Source of the DNA: an uncultured Eubacteriales bacterium
GTDB lineage: Bacteria > Bacillota_A > Clostridia > Christensenellales > Aristaeellaceae
Length of the DNA: 12,858 nucleotides
Direction of reading: 5' to 3'
NCBI GenBank assembly: GCA_902766515.1
Contig: CACXEB010000300.1
Coordinates: forward strand, 1-12,858
Shown in pieces: positions 1 through 6,866 of the stretch. The position numbers and the translations under genes are program-made. Position 1 is the first letter of the stretch, and each line of letters opens with the position of its first letter. The notes beneath the pieces are model-generated. The model saw nothing but the letters and a program-made list of their open reading frames with translations, was not told where the DNA came from and searched no databases.

Positions 1-84
1 AGCCCGGCCTGGACGCTCTGGCGCGAAAAGGGCCGCGGCACCGCGCTCTATCCCTATTTACGGAGCATCTTCGACGAACCCTGA
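1..84 (+). CDS. C-terminal end of an unidentified protein, truncated by the window edge
   Basis: Frame 1 is open from the first base to a TGA at 82-84 and encodes 27 residues ending in ALYPYLRSIFDEP. The start lies outside the window. The residues resemble an ordinary protein C-terminus, but the stretch is too short to assign a family. It would converge on the GNAT gene and overlap its last 31 bases tail to tail. An open frame of 27 codons is easily found by chance in GC-rich DNA, so this may not be a gene. Confidence 0.35.
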   Translation, partial: SPAWTLWREKGRGTALYPYLRSIFDEP

Positions 85-614
85 TCCCGCTGCCACTGCT
101 CCCGGGTGAGGCTGCTGACGTAGCCCGTCCGGGTCTCGTGCATCAGCGGCACCTCCACGCTTTCCGTGCGCCACTCAAACCGGAACCCGAGCTTTTCCTG
201 GACGCGCCTCGACTTTACGTTGCCCTCATAATAGCCGCACCAGACCCTCGCCATGCCCAGGTCCTCAAAGGCGCGGCGGACCAGCTCCCCCGCCGCCTCC
301 GGCATGATGCCCCGGCCCCAGAAGGGCTTCCCCAGCCAGTAGCCGAGCTCGCACTCATCGTCCCGGTCGGTCATATCCGTATGCCCCTTCAGCTTGAGCG
401 AGACCGCGCCGATGGCCCGGCCGTCCTCCTTCAGGCAGATCGCGTACGTCTCCGGCACGCTCAGCACGTCGCGGATCACGCGCCGGCTTTCCTCAACGTC
501 CCGGTGCGGCGGCCATCCCGCGATCGGCCCCACGTCCGGGTCGCTCGCGTACCGGTACAGGTCCTCCGCGTCCCCGTCCTCCCAGCGGCGCAGGATCAGG
601 CGATTGGTTTCCAT
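54..614 (-). CDS. GNAT family N-acetyltransferase, RimJ/RimL-like
   Basis: This 186-residue protein is predicted to transfer an acetyl group from acetyl-CoA to an amine, either a protein N-terminus or a small molecule; the substrate cannot be read from sequence. It has the Acetyltransf_3 (RimJ/RimL) layout. It opens with METNRLILRRW followed by the D-x-x-D-L-Y segment. The acetyl-CoA pyrophosphate-binding loop GKPFWGRGIMPEA is at about residues 95-107, and the C-terminal signature N-x-x-S-R-x-x-x-E-K-L-G-F is at about 132-144. Length is typical for the family. An AAGGAGG ribosome binding site lies about 11 nt before the ATG, and a well-formed promoter lies upstream, so the gene appears to be transcribed alone. 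The family is secure and the biological role unknown. Many such paralogues occur in clostridial genomes, so ribosomal-protein acetylation should not be assumed. Confidence 0.9.
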   Translation of the reverse strand: METNRLILRRWEDGDAEDLYRYASDPDVGPIAGWPPHRDVEESRRVIRDVLSVPETYAICLKEDGRAIGAVSLKLKGHTDMTDRDDECELGYWLGKPFWGRGIMPEAAGELVRRAFEDLGMARVWCGYYEGNVKSRRVQEKLGFRFEWRTESVEVPLMHETRTGYVSSLTREQWQRDQGSSKMLRK

Positions 615-678
615 AGCAGCTTATCCTCCTTTGGCATGCATCGCCGGCTTCAAAAACGGCCAAACAGGCCCTCCAGTG

Positions 679-707
679 AATATACCACACCGCACCGGCG
701 GTTTCAA
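679..707 (-). promoter_or_regulatory. Sigma-A type promoter of the GNAT gene
   Basis: Read on the minus strand, TTGAAA (702-707) is followed by a 17-nt spacer and TATATT (679-684). The base triplet TGG directly before TATATT also gives an extended -10 (TGn). Transcription would begin near 672, leaving a leader of roughly 58 nt before the ATG at 614. The match in both hexamers and the ideal spacing make this a strong call. Confidence 0.7.
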
Positions 708-717
708 TGACCGGCAC

Positions 718-759
718 AAAAAAAGCCCCGGCGGGCCGTGAAGCCTGCCGGGCTTTTTT
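718..759 (-). terminator. Rho-independent terminator, probably bidirectional
   Basis: An imperfect inverted repeat (AAAAGCCCCGGCGGGC pairing with GCCTGCCGGGCTTTT, one bulged C and one G-T pair) is flanked by runs of A on the left and T on the right, so it can act on both strands. It begins 4 nt beyond the stop codon of the small minus-strand gene at 764-955 and most likely terminates that transcript. It also separates it from the GNAT promoter. Confidence 0.8.
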
Positions 760-763
760 GGAT

Positions 764-955
764 TTACGCTTCCATCAGCAGACGTGCGGCCTGCTGACGG
801 TCACGCTCTCCGGGGTACTCGAGCTGGCGATTTCTCTGCTCCTGCTCCGCGCGGTAACTGCGCCATTCGCTGGTCAGGATTTCGAAGAGGATGCCCGTGT
901 TGATCCGCTGGGTACGTGCATCTGTCAGCTGCGTTTTCTGGTTTGTGTTTACCAT
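764..955 (-). CDS. Small hypothetical protein, 63 residues
   Basis: I do not recognise this protein. It is hydrophilic, with no signal peptide or membrane segment. The second half is rich in Arg, Glu and Gln (for example RAEQEQRNRQLEYPGERDR) and is probably helical. Support for a real gene comes from context: a purine-rich GAGAGGA/AAGGAGGG ribosome-binding region 9-14 nt before the ATG, and a strong terminator starting only 4 nt after the stop. A possible -10 (GATAAT, 985-990 on the minus strand) has no convincing -35. An overlapping minus-strand frame (801-1070) is more Gly/Ala-rich and lacks such signals, so I treat it as a shadow. The function is unknown. Confidence 0.55.
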   Translation of the reverse strand: MVNTNQKTQLTDARTQRINTGILFEILTSEWRSYRAEQEQRNRQLEYPGERDRQQAARLLMEA

Positions 956-1066
956 GCTGCTGGTCCTCTCCCTCCTTCATCTTGATTATCGCGCCAGCGG
1001 CCCGCGCGCAGCCGCCTGCTTTTGAAACCGCAGACTTTTGACCGCCTGCAACTGTATATACGCAGA

Positions 1067-1497
1067 TCAAAAACAGGATGGCAGCAGCCGGACGAAAAAA
1101 AGCGGAGCGTCGCTGTTCACGTGAAACGCATTAAAGCTTCTTCTGTCAGGATCGGAGATGATCAGCAGTTCACAATAGTGTGACCAGGTTAATTTAGCAG
1201 ACACCGTCTGTTGAATTTGATACGTCTGATAAAACCGTCTCATGAACTGAAGGTTAGAGACAGAAAAGCCTTTTCGAATTCCTTCGTCAAAGTCCTGGAC
1301 AATTGCCGCAGCGTTTCCTGACCATACGCCGCACGATCGTTATTATTCTGTTCATGCTCAACAATGATTCTGCCGGTATTCCAGTACGTCGTAAGCAGTT
1401 CGTTATTGATCTGCCTGGCGACATTGCTTCTGGCCCTTTGCATGATATTCCGTATCTCTGCGATCATTGTCTGTGAATCCATCAATCCATCAGCCAT
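1067..1497 (-). pseudogene. Remnant of a YhcG/DUF1016-type PDDEXK nuclease gene, frameshifted and truncated
   Basis: Intact members of this family have an N-terminal DUF1016 domain followed by a PDDEXK nuclease-like domain and usually total about 340-370 residues. Here an AAAGGAG site (1506-1512) sits 8 nt before an ATG at 1495-1497. The frame then reads family-typical sequence, including INNELLTTYWNTGRIIVEHEQ and AAYGQETLRQLSRTLTKEF. At about 1275 the frame shifts and soon hits a stop at 1240-1242. In the next frame the family pattern resumes as KGFSVSNLQFMRRFYQTY and LTWSHYCELLIISDPDRRSF, ending near 1132. Restoring one G after TTC gives the expected KEFGKGFS. Beyond 1132 the similarity stops, and the frame runs through unrelated sequence to TGA at 1067-1069. 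The nuclease half is therefore missing. YhcG genes often sit near type I restriction loci, so this may be the scar of a lost defence island. Confidence 0.8.
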
Positions 1498-1640
1498 TCG
1501 CCCCACTCCTTTCGCCCGTCAGTCGAACCAAGACGGATCTCATTGCCAGCCTGTCTGGGTTCAGGGGCAATGAGGGGGAGTTGCAGATAGTCTAAAAGGA
1601 ATGCCAGTCTCCCTTGCAAATGCAGAACATCCTTGACACA
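1482..1640 (-). other. AT-richer stretch upstream of the YhcG remnant; possible remnant of an adjacent frame
   Basis: This is the region between the YhcG remnant and the promoter of the following operon. A minus-strand frame ends with the residues EWGEWLMD and a TGA that overlaps a downstream in-frame ATG (TGATG) of the YhcG remnant, which is the arrangement of a coupled gene pair. The frame contains LAFLLDYLQLPLIAPEPRQ, which I cannot assign. It may be the tail of a gene lost with the rest of the island, or noncoding leader. It also carries the hairpin at 1539-1574. Confidence 0.25.
1539..1574. repeat. Inverted repeat / hairpin, 9 + 4 bp arms
   Basis: CTCATTGCC (1539-1547) is perfectly repeated in inverse as GGCAATGAG (1566-1574). 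Inside it CCTG (1550-1553) pairs with CAGG (1562-1565) after a 2-nt bulge, leaving an 8-nt loop. Neither strand continues into a T run, so it is not a terminator. It lies about 59 bp before the -35 of the MoxR operon and in the leader of the decayed YhcG gene. It could be an operator, an element end or a structured leader. Confidence 0.55.
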
Positions 1641-1661
1641 CCGACGCCTTTCGGGTAGTAT
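1633..1661 (+). promoter_or_regulatory. Sigma-A promoter of the MoxR/VWA operon
   Basis: A perfect TTGACA (-35, 1633-1638) is followed by a 17-nt spacer and TAGTAT (-10, 1656-1661, four of six consensus positions). Transcription would start near 1668. The leader is then about 35 nt and carries the GGAAAGGA ribosome binding site (1686-1693) nine nt before the ATG at 1703. No other promoter-like sequence is evident within the following six tightly packed genes. Confidence 0.75.
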
Positions 1662-1702
1662 AGGCATGCGGTTTCACCAAATAACGGAAAGGATCACAAA
1701 CG

Positions 1703-2695
1703 ATGGCAGAACAGCATATCTCCCAGGAAGATTTCGAGTTTTCACAGGACGTCATCCGGAAACTGCAGGCGTACTACGAGGAGCGCGTGGTCGGCCAGAA
1801 GCAGCTGGAGCTGTCGCTGATCACGGCGATCATCGCCGACGGCCACATCCTGCTGGAATCCGTGCCCGGCCTGGCAAAGACGACGGCGGCCAAGGCGATT
1901 TCCGACGCCGTCAGCGGGCAGTTTTCCCGCATCCAGTGCACGCCGGACCTGCTGCCCAGCGACATCATCGGCACCCAGATCTACCGCCAGGAGACCGGCA
2001 AGTTTGAAACAATCTTCGGCCCGGTCTTTGCCAACTTTGTCCTGCTGGACGAAATCAACCGTTCCAGCGCGAAAACCCAGAGCGCCATGCTGGAAGCGAT
2101 GCAGGAAAAACAGGTCACCATCGGCGGCATCACCTACCGGATGCCCAAGGACATCTTCATCGTGATCGCCACTCAGAACCCCATCGAGCAGGAGGGGACC
2201 TACCCGCTCTCCGAGGCCCAGACGGACCGCTTCATGATCAAGGAGACCATCTCCTATCCCTCCCCCGAAGAGGAGCTGGAGATCCTCAGCCGCACCGAAA
2301 GCGGCGCGTTCTCCGGGAAGAAGGAGCCGGTGCTGACCATCGAGCAGGTGGACCGGGTGCAGGAGATCGCGGAGCAGGTCTACGCGGACCGCGCCGTCCG
2401 GAACTACATCATCCGGATCGTGGAAGCCACCCGCAAGCCCGCAGGTACGCTGCCGCCCGAGATGGCCCGGTACATCCGCATCGGGGCCAGCCCGCGCGCC
2501 ACGATCAACTTCCTGCGGATCGCCAAGGCCATGGCCCTCGTGAACGGCCGGGACTACGCGACGCCGGACGACGTGAAAACGATGAGCCACCAGATCCTCC
2601 GGCACCGGATCGGGCTGAACTACGCAGCGGTGGCCGACCATGTGGACGTCGAGCAGATCATCGACAGCATCGTGAACGCGGTACCTGCGCCATGA
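1703..2695 (+). CDS. MoxR-family AAA+ ATPase
   Basis: This 330-residue cytosolic ATPase is of the MoxR type. These act as chaperone-like motors that remodel or activate partner proteins carrying VWA domains. Visible motifs are the MoxR-style Walker A VPGLAKTT (about 54-61), Walker B LLDE followed by INRSSAKTQSAMLEAMQE (114-134), sensor 1 ATQNP (156-160), the arginine-finger region EAQTDRF (171-177) and sensor 2 GASPRA (261-266). The C-terminal lid ends with GRDYATPDDVK and HRI. Length matches the family. It is the first gene of the operon, with a good GGAAAGGA site before the ATG, and its TGA overlaps the start of the DUF58 gene (ATGA). Coupling to DUF58 and VWA proteins is the classical arrangement. 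The exact substrate is unknown. Confidence 0.95.
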   Translation: MAEQHISQEDFEFSQDVIRKLQAYYEERVVGQKQLELSLITAIIADGHILLESVPGLAKTTAAKAISDAVSGQFSRIQCTPDLLPSDIIGTQIYRQETGKFETIFGPVFANFVLLDEINRSSAKTQSAMLEAMQEKQVTIGGITYRMPKDIFIVIATQNPIEQEGTYPLSEAQTDRFMIKETISYPSPEEELEILSRTESGAFSGKKEPVLTIEQVDRVQEIAEQVYADRAVRNYIIRIVEATRKPAGTLPPEMARYIRIGASPRATINFLRIAKAMALVNGRDYATPDDVKTMSHQILRHRIGLNYAAVADHVDVEQIIDSIVNAVPAP

Positions 2696-3570
2696 ACCTC
2701 AACATCGATTACCTGGACAGGGTGCGGCGGGTCGCCGCGCTGTATACGAAGCGGAAAACCTCCGACCTGCTGGAAGGGGACTACAGCTCCCTGCAGCACG
2801 GGCGCAGCCTGGACTTCAACGACCTGCGGGAATACCGCTACGGGGACGAGATCAGCGACATCGACTGGAAATCCTCCTCGCGGACCGGCAAGACGCTGGT
2901 GCGCCGCTATTTTGCCGACCGGAAGCACCAGGTGATCTTCGTCTGCGATACCGGCAGCAAGATGCGCGGGGACACCCCGGCCGGGGAGCCCAAGGATCAG
3001 CTGGCCCTGATGACCCTGGGCGTCTGCGCCTACCTGTTCGATAAGCAGGGAACCAACTATGCCCTGACCTTCAGCGGCGCGGACGGGGACATCCGCACGG
3101 GCTTCCTGTCCGGCGCGGCACACCTGGAGCAGCTGCTGTCCGAGTACCAGAAGGCGCTGCTGCGCGGCGAGCCGAAGCACAGCCTGGCCGCCCTCCTGGA
3201 GGACGTGTCAGCGGCCTGGGTCCGGCACATGGTGATGGTCGTCATCACCGACAGCGAGGGCCTGGCATCCATCGACGAGGCGCTGGTCCAGCGGATGATC
3301 TACCACAACGACGTGTATATTTTCAAGCTGGAGGACGCTTTCCTGACAAGCCCGGACGTGTTCGACCTGCAGGCGGACCGCTTCGAGGATCCCTTCCTGG
3401 CCATGGACGCCGCCCTGCACCGGGAGGAAGTGGAGCTGCGCCTCCGGATGGACGGGCAGGCCGAACGGGTCACAGCCCCCTACCGCGTGTTTTTCCACAG
3501 TCTCAGCAGGGAGGAAGAGATCATCGACGCCCTCTCGGAGCTTTTCCGACGCAGGAGAGGAGTCCGGTAG
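2692..3570 (+). CDS. DUF58 domain-containing protein
   Basis: This 292-residue soluble protein carries the DUF58 hallmark REYRYGDEISDIDWKSSSR at about residues 46-64 (family pattern R-x-Y-x-x-G-D-x-x-x-x-I-D-W-K-x-S-x-R). A VWA-like fold follows, beginning at VIFVCDTGSKM (81-91), whose DTGSK resembles a metal-ion-dependent adhesion site. There is no signal peptide or membrane segment, unlike longer DUF58 proteins with two N-terminal helices. The start overlaps the moxR stop by four bases, which implies translational coupling; no strong ribosome binding site precedes it. In MoxR operons this protein is the usual direct neighbour of the ATPase and is thought to be a partner or substrate. Its molecular activity is not established. 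Confidence 0.92.
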   Translation: MNLNIDYLDRVRRVAALYTKRKTSDLLEGDYSSLQHGRSLDFNDLREYRYGDEISDIDWKSSSRTGKTLVRRYFADRKHQVIFVCDTGSKMRGDTPAGEPKDQLALMTLGVCAYLFDKQGTNYALTFSGADGDIRTGFLSGAAHLEQLLSEYQKALLRGEPKHSLAALLEDVSAAWVRHMVMVVITDSEGLASIDEALVQRMIYHNDVYIFKLEDAFLTSPDVFDLQADRFEDPFLAMDAALHREEVELRLRMDGQAERVTAPYRVFFHSLSREEEIIDALSELFRRRRGVR

Positions 3571-3571
3571 C

Positions 3572-4045
3572 ATGAGATATTCCGTGTTTCTGCAGGCGCC
3601 GTTCGATTTTGAACGGTTCTGGCTCCTGCTCGGGATCGGCCTGATCCTGGCGGCCGGGCTGGCCTGGCTGGCCATACGGCATCTTAGGAAAAAGGGGATC
3701 CGGCTGGACCGGCTCATAGCCCTCCTGCCCGCCAAACGGCGGCTTTCCCTGCTGCGCAGGCGGTACCTGCGGCGCGTGGAGCGGATCGGGTCGCAGTTCA
3801 GCAGCGGCGATCTCGACTGCCGGGCGGCCCACCAGGCGCTGAGCCGGGAGGTCCGGCTGTTCGCCCAGGCGGTCACGGGCCAGCCCTTGATCCACATGGT
3901 GCATTCGGAGCTGAAGCAGACCCGTTACCAGGCGCTCGCAAACCTCGTCGGGGAGATGTACGTGCCGGAGTTTGCCCGCCTCTCCGCGGCCGACGTGGAA
4001 CAAATGATCCGGAAAAGTAAGGAACTGATCAGCCTATGGCAATGA
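3572..4045 (+). CDS. Single-pass membrane protein of the MoxR/VWA operon
   Basis: This 157-residue protein has one clear transmembrane helix at about residues 17-37 (FWLLLGIGLILAAGLAWLAI). A basic stop-transfer stretch (RHLRKKGIRLDR) follows, and then a mostly helical region predicted to face the cytoplasm. The position between DUF58 and the VWA protein, the size and the topology match the small membrane component (DUF4381-like) often found there. I see no diagnostic motif, so the family name is an inference. It starts one nt after the DUF58 stop, with GGAGAGGAG about 10 nt before the ATG. Its TGA overlaps the ATG at 4042 of the next gene. It may anchor or organise the VWA complex. Confidence 0.85.
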   Translation: MRYSVFLQAPFDFERFWLLLGIGLILAAGLAWLAIRHLRKKGIRLDRLIALLPAKRRLSLLRRRYLRRVERIGSQFSSGDLDCRAAHQALSREVRLFAQAVTGQPLIHMVHSELKQTRYQALANLVGEMYVPEFARLSAADVEQMIRKSKELISLWQ

Positions 4046-6039
4046 AGTTTTTCGCCCCGGAATGGATCATCCTGGGGCTGGCCGTGACGGCGGCCCTGGT
4101 CATCACAGCGCTGGTCCTGCGGCGAAAGCGCGTCCGGCGCGCCCGGCTCCGCGCCGCCAACACAGCGCGCTTCCGGGCGCTGCCCGCCTACAGGAGGAAG
4201 AAGCTGGAAAGCCTGCTGTACAGAACGGCGCTGACCGCCGGCCTCATCGCCAGCCTGGCGGCGGCCGTCCTCCTGGCGGCCCGGCCCTATGAAAGCAATA
4301 CCGTCCAGGAGGAGATCGACGCCAAGGACATCTTTCTCTGCATGGACGTTTCCGCTTCGAGCTGCCAGGGTGTGGCCGGCTTCGTGGAAGAGTTCCGCGA
4401 TATGGTCCCGGCGCTGGAAGGCGACCAGATCGGCATTTCCCTGTTCAACACCTCCAGCATGCAGTACGTGCCCGTCACGGACGATTACCGCTTCCTGCTG
4501 CAGCGCCTGGACGAGCTGGCGGCATACTTCAGCGCGGCGGACGAGTTCCGGCGCGATTACACCGACGTCTACAGCTTTGTCCATGAGATCCCGGAAAGCA
4601 GGCGGGCCCGCTACGAAGCGCTGAACGCCGTCCTGTCCGCCTTTGACCGCGGGACCACCGCGGGCTATGAGGTCAAGGGCACATCCATCGTCAGCGAAGG
4701 CCTGGCGTCCTGCCTGTTCAGCTTTCCGGAGCTGTACACGCAGCCCCGTCCCCGCATCATCCTGCTGGTCACGGACAACCTCCCGCAGTGCGTCGGGGAG
4801 CCCCTGACCACCCTGGCCGAAGCGGCGCGGATGTGCGCGTACAACGACGTCGTCGTGTACGGCATCTATCCGGCGGTGGAAGCCGCGGACACCGAAGCGG
4901 AGACCGGCCTGGCCAAGGACGGGCTGAAGGCGGCGGCGGAAGCCACCGGCGGGATGTTCTTCGACCTGGGCGGGAGCGCCGGCCCGGCGGAGATCCTGGA
5001 AGAGATCCGGAAACGGGAAAAGACCGTTTCAAAGACCGTCATCGCCATGCAGGACATGGACCGGCCGGAGGGATGGCGCGTCCTCCTGTTCACCGGTCTC
5101 GGCGTGGCGCTCGCCGCGCTCCTCTTCCTGCTGATCAAAAACGGCCGGCTGTTCCGTGCCTGGCCCGCCCGGAAAATCGCGGCGGCGGCAGCCGTATTCG
5201 CCGCCTCGGCCGCCTGCGCCGTGCTGATCGGGATCCGCCCGATGCGTGTCGACCGCAGCATGGATATCCGCACCACCAACCTGGACGTGTGCTTCGCGGT
5301 CGATACCACCATCAGCATGTGGGCGGAGGACTTTGACGGGCAGGAGCAGCGGATGGACGGCGTCCGGGCGGACGTGAACCGTATCATCACCGCCCTGCCG
5401 GGCAGCAGCTTCTCCCTGGTCCGGTTTGACAACGGCGCGCAGGTCATGGCCCCGTACATCCGGAACATCACCGTCGTCCAGGACTGCATGGACGCCATCG
5501 ACCCGCCCTCCTACGCGATCGCGGAGGGATCCTCCCCCAACATCGTGCACGATACGCTGGCCTCGATGATCAAGGCCTCCAAGGAGAAGGAAGGTGCCCG
5601 GAAGACCATCGTCTTCCTGTTCAGCGACGGGGAGATCACCAACGGGCTGTCCCTGATGCGGTTCAACGACCTGGAGGGCGGCATCGACCAGGGCGCGGTC
5701 CTGGGCTACGGGACGGCCGACGGCGGAAGGATGCAGTATCCGGGGATCGGGTATCTCCGGGATACCACGCGGAGGACGGACGCGCGGTCCGTGATCGACG
5801 AAGCCAACCTGAAATCCATCGCGAAGGACCTGGGCGTCAGCTATCTTCACCGCGAGCGGAAAGAGACGCTGCAGCTTGACCAGGTCCTGAACCGGATCCG
5901 CCGCCTGAGCCTGAACACCTCCCTGAAGAACGGCGACCGGACCGGCTGGAAGGAAACCTACTATTATTTCGCGCGGATCCTGGCGCTGATCCTGGCAGGC
6001 TGCCTGTTCCGCCTGATCCGCAGGGGTAGCCTGCTATGA
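4036..6039 (+). CDS. Membrane protein with two VWA domains, apparent BatA-BatB fusion
   Basis: This 667-residue protein has the order TM (about 9-28), TM (66-83), VWA1 (97-325), TM (349-367), TM (381-400), VWA2 (415-625), TM (644-660). BatA and BatB are each normally about 320-350 residues with TM-TM-VWA-TM, so this looks like the two joined, sharing the middle helices. VWA1 has the metal site D-x-S-x-S as DVSAS (104-108), a candidate threonine at GTSI (216) and VTDN (245-248). VWA2 has DTTIS (423-427), GSSPNI instead of the usual Gly-Thr motif (498-503), and FSDGE (529-533). Two starts are possible: 4036, or 4042, where ATGA overlaps the previous stop as at other junctions in this operon. 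I favour 4042 slightly. The VWA domains should lie outside the membrane on one common side and bind partners in a metal-dependent way. Confidence 0.9.
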   Translation: MAMKFFAPEWIILGLAVTAALVITALVLRRKRVRRARLRAANTARFRALPAYRRKKLESLLYRTALTAGLIASLAAAVLLAARPYESNTVQEEIDAKDIFLCMDVSASSCQGVAGFVEEFRDMVPALEGDQIGISLFNTSSMQYVPVTDDYRFLLQRLDELAAYFSAADEFRRDYTDVYSFVHEIPESRRARYEALNAVLSAFDRGTTAGYEVKGTSIVSEGLASCLFSFPELYTQPRPRIILLVTDNLPQCVGEPLTTLAEAARMCAYNDVVVYGIYPAVEAADTEAETGLAKDGLKAAAEATGGMFFDLGGSAGPAEILEEIRKREKTVSKTVIAMQDMDRPEGWRVLLFTGLGVALAALLFLLIKNGRLFRAWPARKIAAAAAVFAASAACAVLIGIRPMRVDRSMDIRTTNLDVCFAVDTTISMWAEDFDGQEQRMDGVRADVNRIITALPGSSFSLVRFDNGAQVMAPYIRNITVVQDCMDAIDPPSYAIAEGSSPNIVHDTLASMIKASKEKEGARKTIVFLFSDGEITNGLSLMRFNDLEGGIDQGAVLGYGTADGGRMQYPGIGYLRDTTRRTDARSVIDEANLKSIAKDLGVSYLHRERKETLQLDQVLNRIRRLSLNTSLKNGDRTGWKETYYYFARILALILAGCLFRLIRRGSLL

Positions 6040-6866
6040 ACGGAAAAAAGAAACGCCCGGACGGGCGTCAAACGCTGTGGATCATCGTGCATACGGCGCT
6101 GATCCTCGTGGCCGCCGTCGGCTTCCTGATGGTCTTCCGCAGCGTGATCAACAAGGTATTCCTGCGCAGCTATGCCAACGGCAATTATTCGGAGTACCCC
6201 GAAAAGCTGCTGCTCCCGCTGGAGCTGGGGGACAACTACACCGTGCCCTATAACCTGGGCAACGTCGCCTACCTGCAGGAGGACTATCCGCGGGCAGTCG
6301 CCCTGTTTTCCGCGGCGCTCCGGAAAAACCCGCCGGCAGAGGAAAAGGAATGCAGCGTCCGCATCAACCTGGCCCTGGCGATGCTGCACACCTTTCCCTT
6401 CGACACCCTCGACCGGCAGGACCCCGAGGCGGTCAAGGCGGCGCTCGAGGCGCTGTACGCCGCCCGCGCCGTGCTGACGGAGCACGGCTGCGCCTGCGAG
6501 GCAGCCGACAGGTGGGACGGGCACAGCGAGGAGGCAGAAAAGCTGAAGCGGGACATCGACGACTTGATCCGTGAGCTCACTGCCGCCCCGCCGCCCCCGG
6601 CCGGCGGAGGCGGGAAGCCGCCGCAGGACGGCGAAAGCAGGCAGGAGGAGCAGCAGCAGGAGCAGCAGGAAAGCGGGTCGGCAAGCCAGCAGCAGCCGGA
6701 TGAGGGAGAAGGCGACGAGATGCAGCGGCAGCAAAGCCTGAACGACCAGCTCCGCAAGCAGAAGCAGGAGCTGGAGTCCGGCAGCTATGGCAACGACCGG
6801 TCCAGCTCATTCCAGTACGTCACCAACGGTGAATCGACCGGTTACGGGGAGGGCGCGCCATGGTAA
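6036..6866 (+). CDS. TPR membrane protein with Gln/Glu-rich tail, BatC-like
   Basis: This 276-residue protein has one N-terminal transmembrane helix (about 14-34) after a basic start (MNGKKKRPDGR). A recognisable TPR unit covers about 69-101 (YNLGNVAYLQEDYPRAVALF), and a weaker helical pair about 107-150. After residue 183 the protein is low complexity: PPPP and GGGG, then Glu/Gln-rich runs to about 235 and a charged region, so it is probably disordered. TPR proteins of this kind (BatC-type) accompany VWA proteins in Bat operons and are expected to mediate protein contacts. Its ATG overlaps the VWA gene stop by four bases, and its own stop lies inside the start of the next gene. The TPR is one clear repeat, fewer than many homologues have, so the BatC label is by analogy. 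Confidence 0.85.
   Translation: MNGKKKRPDGRQTLWIIVHTALILVAAVGFLMVFRSVINKVFLRSYANGNYSEYPEKLLLPLELGDNYTVPYNLGNVAYLQEDYPRAVALFSAALRKNPPAEEKECSVRINLALAMLHTFPFDTLDRQDPEAVKAALEALYAARAVLTEHGCACEAADRWDGHSEEAEKLKRDIDDLIRELTAAPPPPAGGGGKPPQDGESRQEEQQQEQQESGSASQQQPDEGEGDEMQRQQSLNDQLRKQKQELESGSYGNDRSSSFQYVTNGESTGYGEGAPW

Noticed and set aside
1092..1115. Possible minus-strand terminator after the YhcG remnant
   Set aside because: A T run is present (TTTTTTT on the minus strand), but the stem before it is only about four base pairs, too weak to call.
1113..1128. parS-like palindrome around CACGTG
   Set aside because: The core and right half resemble the ParB site (TGTTTCACGTGAAACA), but the left half fits poorly (about 12 of 16 positions overall) and no chromosome-segregation genes are nearby.
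1742..2641. A 299-codon minus-strand open frame opposite moxR
   Set aside because: It is an antisense shadow of a certain MoxR gene. Its Gly/Asp/Val/Leu-rich translation shows no family motif and no start signals.
6600..6760. CAG/GAG-rich tract that resembles a simple nucleotide repeat
   Set aside because: It is within the coding sequence of the TPR protein and encodes its Gln/Glu-rich tail. The units are irregular, so it is a protein low-complexity region and not a separate repeat element.
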